64,000 bases of DNA from CAJQQK01 sp963696075 (GTDB lineage: Bacteria > Pseudomonadota > Alphaproteobacteria > Rhizobiales > Hyphomicrobiaceae). Within the stretch, counting starts at the first letter, position 1; each line of letters opens with the position of its first letter. Below the pieces are notes generated by a model. That model ran no database searches. It was not told the DNA's origin and saw only the letters and a list, made by a program, of their open reading frames with translations. The stretch is taken from positions 434,001 to 498,000 of the forward strand of contig CAVOJD010000008.1 of the NCBI GenBank assembly GCA_963696075.1, in the 5' to 3' direction. Shown here one piece after another: positions 16,666-26,081 of the stretch. The position numbers and the translations under genes were made by a program.

Positions 16666-17967
16666 TCAGATCAGCGATGGAAAGATGTCCTGATAGCCGG
16701 TCGCACTAACATCGAAGAGGATGTCGCGCTCTCTCAGCTCCCGCGCCATCGAGAGGCCCTCGAGATCACGGCACCGCGAGAGCGCCACGTAAGCCTGGCC
16801 ATGCGCAAAGGTCCCGCGGCCGAAGTCGACATAGATCTTCTCCAGTGTCAGGCCCTGGCTCTTGTGGATCGTCAGCGCCCAGGCAAGCCGCAGCGGAAAC
16901 TGCTTGAAGGTCCCTGCAACCGTCTCGACGATTTTGTCCTGCGTCTGATCGAACGCATACCGCCGGTTTTCCCAGGACGCCTGCTCGACCTCGTATTCCC
17001 GGCCCTTGATCGTCACCCAGACGCGATCGTCGCCAAGTTTAGCAACCTCCGCAATCGTGCCGTTGACCCAGCGCCCATCTGCATCGTTGCGCAGCATCAT
17101 CACCTTCGCCCCCTCCTTGAGGACGAGCAGCGAGTCGGTTGGCTGGGCTTTGTCGTTGAAGTCCCCGATCACGCCCGCTTCATAGGCGTATTCATCCCCC
17201 GACAACGCGTCGAGATAGGCGCGGTTGATCCGGTTGGCGGCCTCATTTGTCGGCGTCAGGATGACGTATTCGCGACCCTCGGATAGTTTCCGGATCGGAT
17301 TGACGCGCGCATTCAGGATTTCGAGTTCACGGGTGCCGGCGTTACCATCCCGGATCGTCGTCAGAACATCGACAAGCGTGTCGTCCGTCTGCCGGAAGAC
17401 CCGGTTGAGCTCGAGAAGCTGCGTACCGGCCCCTTCGGCCAGCGCTGGCACCGAGAAGAAAAACGGGCTCCCATACGTCTCTTCGAGATAATGCGCTTCC
17501 TCCGCCCCGCGGACGACAGGCGGCAACTGGTGAAGGTCGCCGAACAGGATCAGCCGCACGCCGCCGAAGGCCTCTCGCGCCCGCCCCCGATTGACCCGCA
17601 GCGACTGGTCGATCGCCCACATCAGGTCGGAGCGCACCATCGACACCTCGTCAATGATGAGGAACGTCATCCGTCGCATGATCCGCCCGTTGCGGCTCCG
17701 CCGGATATCGTCCGGCTGGATCATGCGCGGCGGGAAACCGAAAAACGAGTGGATCGTCTGACCCCCAACATTGACCGCAGCTAGCCCCGTCGGCGCGACG
17801 ACGACAGCCTCCTCGTTCAATTCATCTCGAATAAGCCGAAGCAGCGTTGATTTACCCGTACCCGCCCGGCCCGTAACGAACAGATGCCCTTCGCCCTCGC
17901 GAACGAAATCGAGCGCGGTCTCAAACTCCGGTGTTGTCTCGACGGTTTCCAAAGCTGCTGGCGTCAT
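16666..17967 (-). CDS. PIF1-like/RecD2-like superfamily 1 DNA helicase
   Basis: A 433-residue SF1B ATPase. Walker A is GRAGTGKST, Walker B is FLIIDEVSMV, motif III is FGDLHQLPPV, and the C-terminal motifs are LTIHKSQGLTL and YVALSRCRDLEGL. This order and the short length match bacterial PIF1-like helicases. They unwind DNA 5' to 3' and help with G-quadruplex or RNA-DNA structures; the role here is inferred. Start at 17967 (MTPAALETVETTPEFE). The frame extends to 18081 but lacks family resemblance. Divergent from the DUF808 gene, with about 280 bases between them. Confidence 0.88.
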   Translation of the reverse strand: MTPAALETVETTPEFETALDFVREGEGHLFVTGRAGTGKSTLLRLIRDELNEEAVVVAPTGLAAVNVGGQTIHSFFGFPPRMIQPDDIRRSRNGRIMRRMTFLIIDEVSMVRSDLMWAIDQSLRVNRGRAREAFGGVRLILFGDLHQLPPVVRGAEEAHYLEETYGSPFFFSVPALAEGAGTQLLELNRVFRQTDDTLVDVLTTIRDGNAGTRELEILNARVNPIRKLSEGREYVILTPTNEAANRINRAYLDALSGDEYAYEAGVIGDFNDKAQPTDSLLVLKEGAKVMMLRNDADGRWVNGTIAEVAKLGDDRVWVTIKGREYEVEQASWENRRYAFDQTQDKIVETVAGTFKQFPLRLAWALTIHKSQGLTLEKIYVDFGRGTFAHGQAYVALSRCRDLEGLSMARELRERDILFDVSATGYQDIFPSLI

Positions 17968-18246
17968 ACGATTTTCGGGCCTGATTTTGCGTCGCTCCAA
18001 CGTTAGCTGAGCCGCCCCCTCAATGATACGCCGGTCTTGAGGATGCCCACGTCCGTCGATGGCACGGGCAAACGCGAACATCTGTCACGTGGTTGGAAGA
18101 CTGCAAACCGAACAGGCAGCTTCGGGAACACAGCGCGTCTTTGAGGGACTACCAAGACACTCTTTACGCCTACGGCCCTTGCGCGTGGTGTCGCATCCCA
18201 TCATAAACCGGACAACACCGGACCAAGCCGAAGAACAGGTTTCCTT

Positions 18247-19200
18247 ATGAGCGGACTGCTTGCGCTACTCGACGACATCGCAGCCCTGGCCCGGCTTGCC
18301 GCGACCCAGGTCGACGACATCGCGCTCTACACCGCCAAGGCCGGATCAAAAACGGCCGGCGTGGTGATCGACGACGCCGCCGTCACGCCGAAATATGTCC
18401 ATGGTCTGCCGGCCGCCCGCGAACTGCCGATCGTCTGGAAAATCGCGCGCGCCTCGTTCTTCAACAAGCTGGTCATTCTTCTGCCGGTTGCGCTGTTGTT
18501 GTCTGTCTTCGCGCCCTGGCTGATCACACCGCTATTGATGCTCGGCGGCGCTTACCTGTGTTTCGAGGGCGCCGAAAAGATCTGGCACCTCATGCACGGC
18601 CATGACCAGGCCGCCAAGCACCCCGAGACACTGGACGCCGCCCACCTCGAACGCGAGCGCGTCGCCGGCGCCATCAAGACCGATTTCATTCTCTCCGCCG
18701 AAATCATGACCATCGCGCTCGCCTCGATCGACGCCCCGGATCTGTGGACACGGGGCATTGTGCTGGCCGTGGTCGCCGTTCTCATCACAGCGGTTGTCTA
18801 CGGCACTGTCGCGCTGCTCGTTAAGGCGGATGATGTTGGCCTGCGCATGAGCCAGTCCGGCCGCCTGTCGGCAACCCGGGCGCTCGGCCGCATGATCGTC
18901 AAGAGCATGCCGTCCGTGCTCAACGTCATCTCGACGATCGGCACCGCCGCGATGCTCTGGGTTGGTGGATCGATCATCGTCCACGGCCTCAAGGATCTTG
19001 GCCTGCCCGAGGTCTACAAAGCAATTCACGACCTCGCCGTCTCGGTCGCAGGTGGCGGCTTCGGTGAGTGGCTGGTCACGGCCACCGTCGACGGCATCAT
19101 CGGCCTCGTCATTGGCCTCGCCCTGATCCCGGTGGTGACCTATCTGATTTTGCCGGTCGCAGGTATGTTCTCGGGCTCGAAGACCGAGCACAAGGCGTGA
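18247..19200 (+). CDS. DUF808 (YedI-like) inner-membrane protein
   Basis: A 317-residue membrane protein of the DUF808 family. Family marks: the start SGLLALLDDIAALARLAA, VDDIALYTAKAGSKTAGVV, DDAAVTPKYVHG, ARELPIVWKIARASFFNKL and GAYLCFEGAEKIWH. About six helices follow, ending in VVTYLILPVAGMFSG. The function is unknown, although the family is widespread. Convergent with typA, 22 bases apart. Confidence 0.9.
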   Translation: MSGLLALLDDIAALARLAATQVDDIALYTAKAGSKTAGVVIDDAAVTPKYVHGLPAARELPIVWKIARASFFNKLVILLPVALLLSVFAPWLITPLLMLGGAYLCFEGAEKIWHLMHGHDQAAKHPETLDAAHLERERVAGAIKTDFILSAEIMTIALASIDAPDLWTRGIVLAVVAVLITAVVYGTVALLVKADDVGLRMSQSGRLSATRALGRMIVKSMPSVLNVISTIGTAAMLWVGGSIIVHGLKDLGLPEVYKAIHDLAVSVAGGGFGEWLVTATVDGIIGLVIGLALIPVVTYLILPVAGMFSGSKTEHKA

Positions 19201-19222
19201 AACCGGATTATTCGTCCTATGC

Positions 19223-21043
19223 CTATGCCACCGCCTGCTGGCGATCCCGCTTCTTGCGCTCGTTCGGATCGAGCCAGCGCTTCCTCAGCCGGATCGACTG
19301 TGGCGTCACCTCGACCAGTTCATCTTCCTGGATATAGGACAGCGCCTTCTCCAGGGGCATCTTGATCGGTGGTGTCAGGATAATGTTCTCGTCCTTGCCG
19401 GCCGCCCGGACGTTCGAGAGCTTCTTGCCCTTGAGCACGTTGATTTCGAGGTCGTTCTCGCGCGTATGCTCACCAACGATCATGCCCTGATAAACCCGCG
19501 TCTGCGGCTCGATCATCATCGGCCCGCGATCTTCCAGGTTGAACAGCGCATAGGCAACGGCCTCGCCATCGCTGTTCGAAATCAGCACGCCGTTGCGCCG
19601 GCCCTGGATCGGGCCTTTATGCGGCGCGTAGGCATGGAACAGCCGGTTCATGATCGCCGTCCCGCGCGTATCCGTCAGCAATTCGCTCTGGTAACCGATC
19701 AGCCCGCGCGTCGGCACCAGCAAAACAAGTCGCTGCCGTCCGCCGCCCGAGGGGCGCATCTCCAGAAGCTCACCACGGCGCTCTGAAAGCTTCTGGACGA
19801 CGGCCCCGGAATGCTCCTCGTCAACATCGACGATGACTTCCTCGATCGGCTCGAGGCGTTCGCCGGTTTCCGGATCGCGCTTCATGACCACCTGCGGCCG
19901 GGAGACTGTCAATTCAAAGCCTTCCCGCCGCATCGTCTCGATCAGAATGCCGAGCTGCAATTCGCCTCGCCCCGCGACGTCGAACGAATCCTTGTCCTCG
20001 AGTTCCGTGACGCGGATCGCGATGTTGCGCTCGGCCTCTTTCAAAAGGCGGTCGCGGATCACGCGGCTCTGCACTTTCTTACCTTCGCGCCCGGCAAGCG
20101 GACCATCGTTGACGCGGAACGTCATCGACAGCGTCGGCGGATCAATTGGCTGCGACGCGATCGGCTGCACAATGGCCATGTCCGCGATCGTATCGGCAAC
20201 CGTTGCCTCGGTGAGGCCCGAGATGGCGACAATGTCCCCCGCCTCCCCGACCTCAATGGGCCGCCGCTCAAGCCCACGGAACGCGAGCACTTTGGAGATC
20301 CGCCCGGTTTCGATGACTGAGCCATCATGGCGAATGGCCTTGACCGCCTGATTGGCGCGCACTTCGCCGGCTTCGATCCGGCCCGTCAGGATGCGACCAA
20401 GATAGGGGTCGGCCTCCAGCGTCGTGGCGAGCATGCGAAACGGCCCTTCGACGACGGTCGGCGGCGGGACGTGGCGCAGCACGAGTTCGAACAGCGGCGT
20501 GAGATCCCCTTTCGGCCCGTCCGGTTCCGTCGCCATCCAACCATCACGCCCCGACCCGTAGAGCACGGGAAAATCAAGCTGCGCGTCATCTGCGTCGAGA
20601 TTGGCGAAAAGGTCGAAAATCTCGTTGAGTACGTCCTGGTGCCGCTCGTCCGGCCGGTCGATCTTGTTGATCGCAACGATGGGCCTCAGCCCCCGCTCGA
20701 GCGCCTTGGAGACGACGAACTTGGTTTGCGGCAGCGGCCCTTCGGACGCATCGACCAGGACGATCGCGCCGTCGACCATCGACAAAATGCGCTCGACCTC
20801 ACCGCCGAAGTCGGCGTGGCCTGGCGTGTCGACGATGTTGATGCGCGTGCCCTGCCATTCAAGCGAGGTGCACTTGGCCAGGATCGTGATGCCGCGCTCG
20901 CGCTCCAGATCGTTCGAATCCATGGCCCGCTCGGCAACCTGCTGGTTGTCCCGAAACACGCCGGACTGGCCGAGCAATGCGTCGATAAGGGTCGTTTTGC
21001 CGTGATCGACGTGCGCGATGATGGCGATATTGCGGAGGTTCAT
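19223..21043 (-). CDS. typA: ribosome-associated translational GTPase TypA/BipA
   Basis: A 606-residue EF-G-like GTPase that binds the 70S ribosome and helps assembly and translation under stress or cold. G1 is AHVDHGKTTLIDAL, G3 is DTPGHADFGGEVER and G4 is NKIDRPDERH. The EF-G-like domains and the TypA-specific C-terminus (VRAAGKDENIILTPP, MPLEKALSYIQEDELVEVTP) are complete. Start at 21043 (MNLRNIAIIAHVDHGKTT). The long GTP-binding and C-terminal sequences leave no doubt about the family. Confidence 0.96.
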   Translation of the reverse strand: MNLRNIAIIAHVDHGKTTLIDALLGQSGVFRDNQQVAERAMDSNDLERERGITILAKCTSLEWQGTRINIVDTPGHADFGGEVERILSMVDGAIVLVDASEGPLPQTKFVVSKALERGLRPIVAINKIDRPDERHQDVLNEIFDLFANLDADDAQLDFPVLYGSGRDGWMATEPDGPKGDLTPLFELVLRHVPPPTVVEGPFRMLATTLEADPYLGRILTGRIEAGEVRANQAVKAIRHDGSVIETGRISKVLAFRGLERRPIEVGEAGDIVAISGLTEATVADTIADMAIVQPIASQPIDPPTLSMTFRVNDGPLAGREGKKVQSRVIRDRLLKEAERNIAIRVTELEDKDSFDVAGRGELQLGILIETMRREGFELTVSRPQVVMKRDPETGERLEPIEEVIVDVDEEHSGAVVQKLSERRGELLEMRPSGGGRQRLVLLVPTRGLIGYQSELLTDTRGTAIMNRLFHAYAPHKGPIQGRRNGVLISNSDGEAVAYALFNLEDRGPMMIEPQTRVYQGMIVGEHTRENDLEINVLKGKKLSNVRAAGKDENIILTPPIKMPLEKALSYIQEDELVEVTPQSIRLRKRWLDPNERKKRDRQQAVA

Positions 21044-21241
21044 GGCCGGTCCGATGTTGCGGTGCAAAAGAAGAAGCGAGCCCATACCACGAGCCGCGTC
21101 CCTGCGCCAGCACTCCGCTTAACCCTGATTGACGCGTCCCGGCCGGCCTTTTCCCGCCTTGGAATGAATTTGCACGGCTTTTGCAGAACCCTGCCCAAGA
21201 CACACCCCATGGAACCAAACTCACGCGGTTCGGAGACTGAG

Positions 21242-21796
21242 ATGTTTGAGCGCAACCGTATCGACAACAATCAGGATTTGGCGGCGTCTTCTGTCATCGT
21301 CGAGCTTGACGACGGCCATCGCGCGGCAGGCCAAATCCTGTTCCCACGCTCGAAGTCACTGCTTGAGATCCTGAATGGCCCGGCTCAGTTTATCGAATTC
21401 ATTCCTTTGGATGGCGAGCAGCAGGCGGAAATGATCGCAAAATCGTCCATCCGCTCGTTGCGCGCCGTCGCGACCCCCTCGGTGCGCGCTGCGACGGCCA
21501 AGCTGCGGCCGGCCGCCGAGTTCGACCCCTACGAGATCCTGGGCCTCAGCCCCGGCGCCGATCGCAGCGCGGTCCGCCACGCATTCCACAGCCTTTCGAA
21601 GCTCTATCATCCGGACCGGTATTCCGCGGCCGACCTGCCCCCAGAGGTCGTCGATTATCTCGAGGCGATGGCGCGGCGCGTCAATGCAGCCCACGAACTC
21701 CTCTCCGTCGAGACCGTCGCCGTTGAACGCCAGAGCGCGCGTCGCCAGGCGCCGATTTACGAAAAGCCCAACACCTCGGCCCGGGCCCGGGCGTAG
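21242..21796 (+). CDS. J-domain (DnaJ-like) protein
   Basis: A 184-residue protein with a C-terminal J domain (DPYEILGLSPGADRSAVRHA, then LSKLYHPDRYS with the essential HPD). The N-terminal about 90 residues (VIVELDDGHRAAGQILFPRS) are a small beta-rich domain of unknown role. As a J protein it should stimulate an Hsp70 ATPase; the N-terminal domain may choose the client. Start at 21242, six bases after GGAG; an in-frame ATG at 21209 is a lesser choice. The open frame far upstream is antisense to typA. Confidence 0.85.
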   Translation: MFERNRIDNNQDLAASSVIVELDDGHRAAGQILFPRSKSLLEILNGPAQFIEFIPLDGEQQAEMIAKSSIRSLRAVATPSVRAATAKLRPAAEFDPYEILGLSPGADRSAVRHAFHSLSKLYHPDRYSAADLPPEVVDYLEAMARRVNAAHELLSVETVAVERQSARRQAPIYEKPNTSARARA

Positions 21797-21958
21797 GCCG
21801 CCCCGCCCCTCACCTTCATTCCCTATCTAATGAATGACCGCGTGCGCCCCTGGGCGGCGCGCCGTCATGTTGCCTTGCCCGAACCAGCCAATTAGCGTCA
21901 GGCGCGAAGCCGGACCGCCGCAGGCGGCTGTCCGATCGATGCCCATGAGAGGTGCCCA

Positions 21959-23170
21959 ATGTTCATCCGTACCGTTGCCGAAGACACGTCGCTCGATGCC
22001 TTCCGCGAGGAGATCCGCACCTTCTGCGCCAATGAGTTGCCGGCCGAAGTGCGCCGCAAGCAGGCCGCAGGACAGCACCTGGAGCGCGAAGAATACGATG
22101 ACTGGCTAAGGCGGCTCGGCACCCGCGGCTGGCTCACCGGCAAATGGCCGAAAGAACACGGCGGCCTTGGTTGGAGCCCGGAGCAGTACCTGATCTTCTC
22201 CGAAGAACTCGGCCGCGCCGGCGCGCCGCCCATCGTCCCCTTTGGCCCCGTCATGGCCGGCCCTGTCATCTACACCTTCGGCACGGAGAAGCAGAAAGCC
22301 CAGCACCTGCCCGCCATCATCAAGAACGACGTTTGGTGGTGCCAGGGATATTCCGAACCAGGCGCCGGCTCCGACCTCGCCAACCTCAAGACCCGCGCCG
22401 TGCGGGACGGTGACGAGTATGTCGTCAACGGCCAGAAGATCTGGACGTCTCAGGCGCACTGGTCCGACTGGATCTTCTGCCTCGTGCGCACCGCCTCCGA
22501 CGGCAAGAAGCAGCAGGGCATCTCGTTCCTGCTCATCGACATGAAGACGCCGGGCATCACGGTGCGCCCGATCATTTCGATCGCGCTCGGCCACCACCTC
22601 AACGAGGTCTTCTTCGACGATGTCCGCGTGCCCGTGGAAAACCTGATCGGCGAGGAAGGCAAAGGCTGGACCTACGCCAAGTTCCTGCTCGCCAATGAGC
22701 GCGTCGGCAATGTCGACATCGCGAAGTTCGAGCATTACCTCGACGAATTGAGAAAACTGCTCGCCAACACCCACGATGGCGGCCGCCCGCTCAGCGAAGA
22801 TCCAGCCTTCAAGCGCCGCATTGCCGAACTCGAAGTCGACCTCTCGACCGTCAAGGCGCTGATGGCTGACCAATTGGCCGCCACCCGTGACGAAGGCGGC
22901 GCACCGACCTTGATGGGCGCGGCAGCCCTGAAGCTGCGCGGCACCGAACTCCAGCAGGCCATCATGCAGGGCCTCGTCGATGTCCTCGCCCGCTATGGCC
23001 TCGTCTACCAGACCGATGCGCTGCACGCCGGCTGGAACGGCGAGGCGATCGGCCCCGAGGCCTCCGCCGGCCTCATGTACGAGCATCTCTACCGCCGCGC
23101 CGCCACGATCTATGGCGGCTCGAGCGAGATCCAGAAGAACATCATAGCCAAGGGCGCGCTCGGTCTGTGA
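21959..23170 (+). CDS. acyl-CoA dehydrogenase (first of an adjacent pair)
   Basis: A 403-residue FAD-dependent acyl-CoA dehydrogenase. Typical: WWCQGYSEPGAGSDLANLKT, VNGQKIWTSQAHWSDW, and near the C-terminus RAATIYGGSSEIQKNIIAK. The segment that in medium-chain enzymes holds the catalytic glutamate (Y-E-G-T) here reads YGGS, so the base must come from elsewhere, or from the partner subunit. The next gene, 42 bases on, is a second acyl-CoA dehydrogenase, a layout known for the heteromeric FadE pairs of actinobacterial steroid degradation. The substrate is unknown. Confidence 0.9.
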   Translation: MFIRTVAEDTSLDAFREEIRTFCANELPAEVRRKQAAGQHLEREEYDDWLRRLGTRGWLTGKWPKEHGGLGWSPEQYLIFSEELGRAGAPPIVPFGPVMAGPVIYTFGTEKQKAQHLPAIIKNDVWWCQGYSEPGAGSDLANLKTRAVRDGDEYVVNGQKIWTSQAHWSDWIFCLVRTASDGKKQQGISFLLIDMKTPGITVRPIISIALGHHLNEVFFDDVRVPVENLIGEEGKGWTYAKFLLANERVGNVDIAKFEHYLDELRKLLANTHDGGRPLSEDPAFKRRIAELEVDLSTVKALMADQLAATRDEGGAPTLMGAAALKLRGTELQQAIMQGLVDVLARYGLVYQTDALHAGWNGEAIGPEASAGLMYEHLYRRAATIYGGSSEIQKNIIAKGALGL

Positions 23171-23212
23171 GGCGTGGCCGTCAGCCCACGCCGCCGATCC
23201 ACCTGAAGCTCA

Positions 23213-24364
23213 ATGCCTGCCACCGGAGACCTTTTCGACATGCCCGGCTTTTCCAGTGATGAACGCAAGCTGCTCGACGAAAGCCTGCAGGACTACCTGA
23301 GTGACAATTACGATTTCGAGTTCATGAAGAAAACGATGCGCGCCGGCGATGGCGACGGGTTCTCGCGCGAGCGCTGGGCGCAGTACGCTGAGTTCGGCTG
23401 GCTCGGCGTCGCCTTGCCCGAGGATGCTGGCGGCATCGGGGGGGGCTTCACCGAACTTGGCATCGTGCTCGCAGCCGGCGGCCGCCATCTTCTCCTGGAG
23501 CCGTTCATTCAGACCCTCGCACTCGGCGCGACCGCCATTGACCGCCTCGGCACGCCGGACCAGAAGCAGCGCCTCGCCGACGTCGCGGCCGGAACCCGCC
23601 TGCTCGCCCTCTGCCACAGCGAGCCGACGGCAGGCTTTGCCCGCGATCACGTCACGACGATCGCCCGCCCATCCGGCGATGGCTACGAAATCAGCGGCGA
23701 CAAGACCTTCATCCTGGGCGCCCACGCAGCAGACGATCTCATCATATCGGCCCGCCTTGGCAGCGAGACGGGCCCAGTTGTCCTGTTTCTCGTGCCCGCC
23801 TCGACGACAGGCATTTCCCTCAACCACGCCCCGGGTCTCGACGGCCGCATGGGCGCCGCCGTCTCGCTCTCCGGCGTCAGCGTCTCGCCAGCCGACCGCC
23901 TCGGCACCAGCGATGACGACCGCTTGGCCGACATCTCCGCCCTGATCGACACCGGCATGATCTGCGCTTGCGCCGAAGCCGTGGGTGCGATGGCCGCCGT
24001 CACTGAAATGACCGTGGACTACCTGAAGACCCGCGAACAATTCGGCCAGCCCCTATCGAAGTTCCAGGTCCTGCAACACCGTCTCGTCGATATGTCGGTT
24101 GCAACTGAGGAAGCCCGCGCGTCGATCCATGCCGCCCTCCAGGCCCTCGACGACGGCCGCGCGACCGCCCGCGAGGCGATCTGGCGCGCCAAGGTCCAGA
24201 CCGGCCGCTCCGCCCGCTTCGTCGGCGCCCAGGGCGTCCAGCTCCACGGCGGCATGGGCATGACGGACGATCTCGCGATCGGCCACTACTACAAGCGCCT
24301 GAGCCAGCTCGAAGCGATGTTTGGTGATGCGGATTATTATTTGAACGCGCTGGCGGCGGCGTGA
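23213..24364 (+). CDS. acyl-CoA dehydrogenase (second of an adjacent pair)
   Basis: A 383-residue acyl-CoA dehydrogenase family member. It has WAQYAEFGWLGVALPEDAGG, ALCHSEPTAGFARD, YLKTREQFGQPLSKFQVLQH and VQLHGGMGMTDDLAIGHYYK. The sequence around the usual substrate and flavin contacts is looser than in its neighbour, as in beta-type subunits of two-subunit acyl-CoA dehydrogenases. An internal ATG at 23240 (MPGFSSDERKLLDE) is an equally good start. Together with the upstream gene it probably forms one heteromeric enzyme; this is inference from adjacency and divergence. Confidence 0.9.
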   Translation: MPATGDLFDMPGFSSDERKLLDESLQDYLSDNYDFEFMKKTMRAGDGDGFSRERWAQYAEFGWLGVALPEDAGGIGGGFTELGIVLAAGGRHLLLEPFIQTLALGATAIDRLGTPDQKQRLADVAAGTRLLALCHSEPTAGFARDHVTTIARPSGDGYEISGDKTFILGAHAADDLIISARLGSETGPVVLFLVPASTTGISLNHAPGLDGRMGAAVSLSGVSVSPADRLGTSDDDRLADISALIDTGMICACAEAVGAMAAVTEMTVDYLKTREQFGQPLSKFQVLQHRLVDMSVATEEARASIHAALQALDDGRATAREAIWRAKVQTGRSARFVGAQGVQLHGGMGMTDDLAIGHYYKRLSQLEAMFGDADYYLNALAAA

Positions 24365-24371
24365 TCGGACC

Positions 24372-25004
24372 CTACACGAGCTTCAACGCCGACCCATGCA
24401 CATCGGCGTCATAGCCAGCGCGAAAAATCTCGACCGTGCTCGGCGGTGTGAGCACGTTGACGAGCGTATTCGGCGCAATGTCCGACGCGTTCGTATAGCC
24501 CTCAGGCGTCCACAGGAACAGCCGCCCCGCAATCACCAGCCAGGGGCGCTCGTTGACCATCACCATGGTGCCGGTCGGCAGCGAGCCGAGTTCGGCCTTG
24601 AACGTCGCCTTGCGCCCGTCATGCGTCAGCCGTTCCTGGTGCAATTGATCGTCAATTTGGCCCGCCTTCGCCCGCACGCCGTTGAGATCATGCGCCTCCG
24701 CCCAGAACTCCGCATAGGCCAGCGCATCGTGGCGCCGGCATTCATAGCAAGGCCGGTGCCCGGCCGCGAACGACGTCGCCTCGTCGAGAAAGAAGAGCTC
24801 CGTATAGCTGTTCTCGCTCATCACCTCGCGCCATCGCCCCTTGAATGAAAGCCGGCACGCAATCCACGCCTTGCTCACCCACTGGCGCGGACCGAGTGTC
24901 TTATCGAGGCGATGCATCATGCCGCCGCGGTTGCCCATCAGCGTGCCCCGCGCAGCCGTCGCGATGATCCGGCCATCAGGTGTCACACGATTGGTCAGCG
25001 GCAT
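24372..25004 (-). CDS. conserved hypothetical protein with HRPCYECRRHD motif
   Basis: A 210-residue soluble protein that I do not recognise. Notable are MGNRGGMMHRLDKTLGPRQW near the start, HRPCYECRRHDALAYAEFW (about residues 83-101, two cysteines and two histidines in a short span), and VMVNERPWLVIAGRLFLWTP in the C-terminal half. The Cys-x-x-Cys with flanking histidines suggests a metal site. It lies on the minus strand between plus-strand CoA-metabolism genes and is convergent with the acyl-CoA dehydrogenases (7 bases apart), so it probably does not belong to that group. Confidence 0.75.
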   Translation of the reverse strand: MPLTNRVTPDGRIIATAARGTLMGNRGGMMHRLDKTLGPRQWVSKAWIACRLSFKGRWREVMSENSYTELFFLDEATSFAAGHRPCYECRRHDALAYAEFWAEAHDLNGVRAKAGQIDDQLHQERLTHDGRKATFKAELGSLPTGTMVMVNERPWLVIAGRLFLWTPEGYTNASDIAPNTLVNVLTPPSTVEIFRAGYDADVHGSALKLV

Positions 25005-25220
25005 GGCGTCAGGCTTTCGCGCAAGTTTGGGTTATCTTCTGGCTCACCGTCTTTCGGCAAATCGCCAATTTGGCTGCGAGCTTGTTCATTGTGACACACG
25101 CGTCAAGGCCGGCCCCGTCGGCCAGGTGGCATCTTGGCAAATCCAATAATTCCTTATGCGATGGCATCGCCCCGGCCTTCGGATAAGTTGCCGGAAAGAG
25201 CGCAGGCCCCGAGGAGTAGA

Positions 25221-26039
25221 ATGTCCGACCCATTTCCCGCACCGGGCGTCAACGTCACGCGACGCAGCCCCGATCCCGACTGGCAGGCACGCCCGGGCGA
25301 CACGATCGCGACGGTTTCAGTCGACAATCAGGCACGGCTCAATTGTTTGTCGACAGCGACCGTCACGGCGCTCCGCGAAACCGTACAGTCTCTCGGCCGC
25401 GATCCGAACGTCCGCGCCATCGTCATCACCGGCGCCGGCGAGAAATCCTTCATCGGCGGCGCGGATCTGCGCGAACTTGGCCACCTCGACCACGATGGCG
25501 GCCGCCTCTACATCACCAACCTGCACAAGGCCTGCGACGCGATCCGCAAGGCGCCGCAACCGGTCATCGCCCGCGTCAACGGGTTTTGCCTCGGCGCCGG
25601 CCTCGAGGTTGCCGCCGCCTGCGACATGCGTGCCGCAGCCGACACCGCCGTCTTCGGGATGCCGGAAGTCCACATGGGCCTGCCCTCCGTGATCGAGGCA
25701 GCGCTTTTGCCTGGCCTCATCGGCTGGGGCATGACCCGCGAAATCCTCATCACCGGCGAAACCTTCGACGCTGCCCGCGCCGCCGAGATGCGCTTCGTCG
25801 AGCGTGTCGCAGCCAAGAGCGACCTCGACGCGGCCGTCGACGGATGGCTCGCCGCCATCTGCCGCGCCGCGCCCGAAGCCGTCCTCTCCCAGAAACGCCT
25901 CATCAACCGCTGGCAGGAAACCTCCGTCAACGAAGGCATCAAGGCCGGCATCGATGCGCTGGCCGAAGCCTACGACACCGGCGAGCCGCAACAGCGCATC
26001 CATGACTTCTTCGCCGCCAAGGCGAACAACAAGGGCTGA
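25221..26039 (+). CDS. enoyl-CoA hydratase/isomerase family protein
   Basis: A 272-residue crotonase-fold enzyme that adds water to 2-enoyl-CoA. The oxyanion-hole segment is KSFIGGADLREL; both catalytic-type glutamates are in place, GLEVAAACD and MPEVHMGLPS. Start at 25221, with GAGGAG six to eleven bases upstream. It is followed at 42 bases by a NUDIX gene and then an oxidoreductase, and preceded on the same strand by two acyl-CoA dehydrogenases, which fits a beta-oxidation-like module. Confidence 0.92.
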   Translation: MSDPFPAPGVNVTRRSPDPDWQARPGDTIATVSVDNQARLNCLSTATVTALRETVQSLGRDPNVRAIVITGAGEKSFIGGADLRELGHLDHDGGRLYITNLHKACDAIRKAPQPVIARVNGFCLGAGLEVAAACDMRAAADTAVFGMPEVHMGLPSVIEAALLPGLIGWGMTREILITGETFDAARAAEMRFVERVAAKSDLDAAVDGWLAAICRAAPEAVLSQKRLINRWQETSVNEGIKAGIDALAEAYDTGEPQQRIHDFFAAKANNKG

Positions 26040-26081
26040 CACGCAGCCCGCCAATTGATTTTCGAGTGAAAGGCCAAACGC

